DNA of 23,780 nt from a virus. The notes under the pieces were generated by a model. It saw nothing but the letters and a program-made list of their open reading frames with translations. It made no database searches and was not told the DNA's origin. The stretch is taken from IMG/VR virus record IMGVR_UViG_3300031565_000375, positions 1 through 23,780 of that record, one strand, 5' to 3'. Below are positions 23,402-23,780 of this stretch, piece after piece. A program made the translations under genes and the position numbers. Positions within the stretch are counted from its first letter, which is position 1. The number at the start of each line of letters is the position of its first letter.

Positions 23402-23780
23402 ATGAAATTAAAATCACATAATATGAATGTCGGAGCATCAATAAAACACTTAGATACCGACGGGTCTCTAATAAAAGAATATTATTACCCAACAAGTAAT
23501 AATGGTGCAGAACCATTTATTGAAGCAAAAGTTGAAAATGAAAATGGTGAAGTTATTTATAATGAAAAATATCCATTTAGAAGTTTCAATTATAATTATA
23601 TGGGAGTTCTTAGATGGTTTATATGGCCAACCGTTTTTGGCTGGGGGTTTGGAATAAAAACACTAAATGGTTCTCTTTTTAGTGGTGCAGGTTTGCCTGG
23701 TTATTATGGTGAAGGAATAGCATTTCCAGGTGCGTATAGTCATACCTATAATGGAATTTGTGTAGGAACATCATCTGTTA
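23402..23780 (+). CDS. Unknown tail-region protein, 3' end outside window
   Basis: An open frame from ATG at 23402, with AAAGGAAA 6 nt before it, to the window end; 126 residues are visible and no stop is reached. It begins MKLKSHNMNVGASIKHLD, runs through a polar region (AKVENENGEVIYNEKYPF) and then a Trp/Gly-rich segment (GVLRWFIWPTVFGWGFGI) followed by glycine loops (SGAGLPGYYGEGIAFPG). I do not recognise it. The Trp-rich segment could be the hydrophobic core of a fibre or adhesin domain rather than a membrane span. Position directly after the GLUG-type gene suggests another tail fibre component or fibre-assembly helper. Confidence 0.7.
   Translation, partial: MKLKSHNMNVGASIKHLDTDGSLIKEYYYPTSNNGAEPFIEAKVENENGEVIYNEKYPFRSFNYNYMGVLRWFIWPTVFGWGFGIKTLNGSLFSGAGLPGYYGEGIAFPGAYSHTYNGICVGTSSV

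Noticed and set aside
1-23780. tRNA genes, CRISPR arrays, insertion sequences, attachment sites
   Set aside because: No cloverleaf-like segment, spaced direct repeats, terminal inverted repeats or transposase motifs were seen; gaps are all under 70 bases.

Overview
The window is a stretch of a strongly A+T-rich genome of a tailed phage with a contractile tail (a T4-type myovirus, or a prophage or metagenomic copy of one). All genes lie on the + strand, are packed with 1-nt stop/start overlaps or short gaps, and most carry AGGAG/AAGGA ribosome-binding sites. The phage type rests on a gp25-like and a gp6-like baseplate wedge protein in tandem, a gp5-like hub/spike fragment upstream, a gp61-like DnaG-type primase and a gp47/gp46-like recombination nuclease. 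The host cannot be named from the sequence. Regular Shine-Dalgarno sites only argue for a host that uses them.

Layout: (1) 2-2043, the 3' part of a baseplate spike gene and two small unrecognised genes. (2) 2055-4307, the gp25-like and gp6-like wedge genes. (3) 4307-5271, three small genes with a shared type of N-terminal tag. (4) 5290-14000, large beta-rich virion proteins, including a 1146-residue baseplate-type protein with a LamG-like domain and a pair of proteins with a duplicated C-terminal domain. A further tagged gene sits inside this block and another just after it (14019). (5) 14427-18953, a DNA-metabolism island: a PD-(D/E)XK nuclease, a primase, and a 1050-residue protein that joins a complete Mre11/SbcD/gp47-type phosphoesterase to a complete Rad50/SbcC/gp46-type ATPase. 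(6) 19014 to the end, tail fibre or adhesin genes: a 1037-residue fibre-like protein with a tandem repeat, a GLUG-repeat beta-helix protein, and a further gene cut by the window end.

How the genes work together (inference from family knowledge): regions 1-2 and 4 build the baseplate and tail tip, region 6 supplies host-recognition parts, and region 5 supplies priming and recombination-dependent replication. Four of the larger intergenic gaps carry a common A/T motif (core ATATTTAT, 37-42 nt before the start codon) that may be a phage promoter.

The most unusual signal is a set of five small genes scattered in the structural cluster. Their products share an N-terminal, lysine-rich helix-forming tag (MSTIKLKKLLxE, MKKSQLKxIIKEE, MNIKLKTLLTE) followed by unrelated bodies. 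The tag ends in [LI]-x-E at residues 9-12, which resembles the capsid-targeting sequences of T4 internal head proteins and the cleavage site of the T4 prohead protease. I propose, without proof, that they are packaged cargo proteins. No tRNA, CRISPR array, insertion sequence or convincing terminator was seen.
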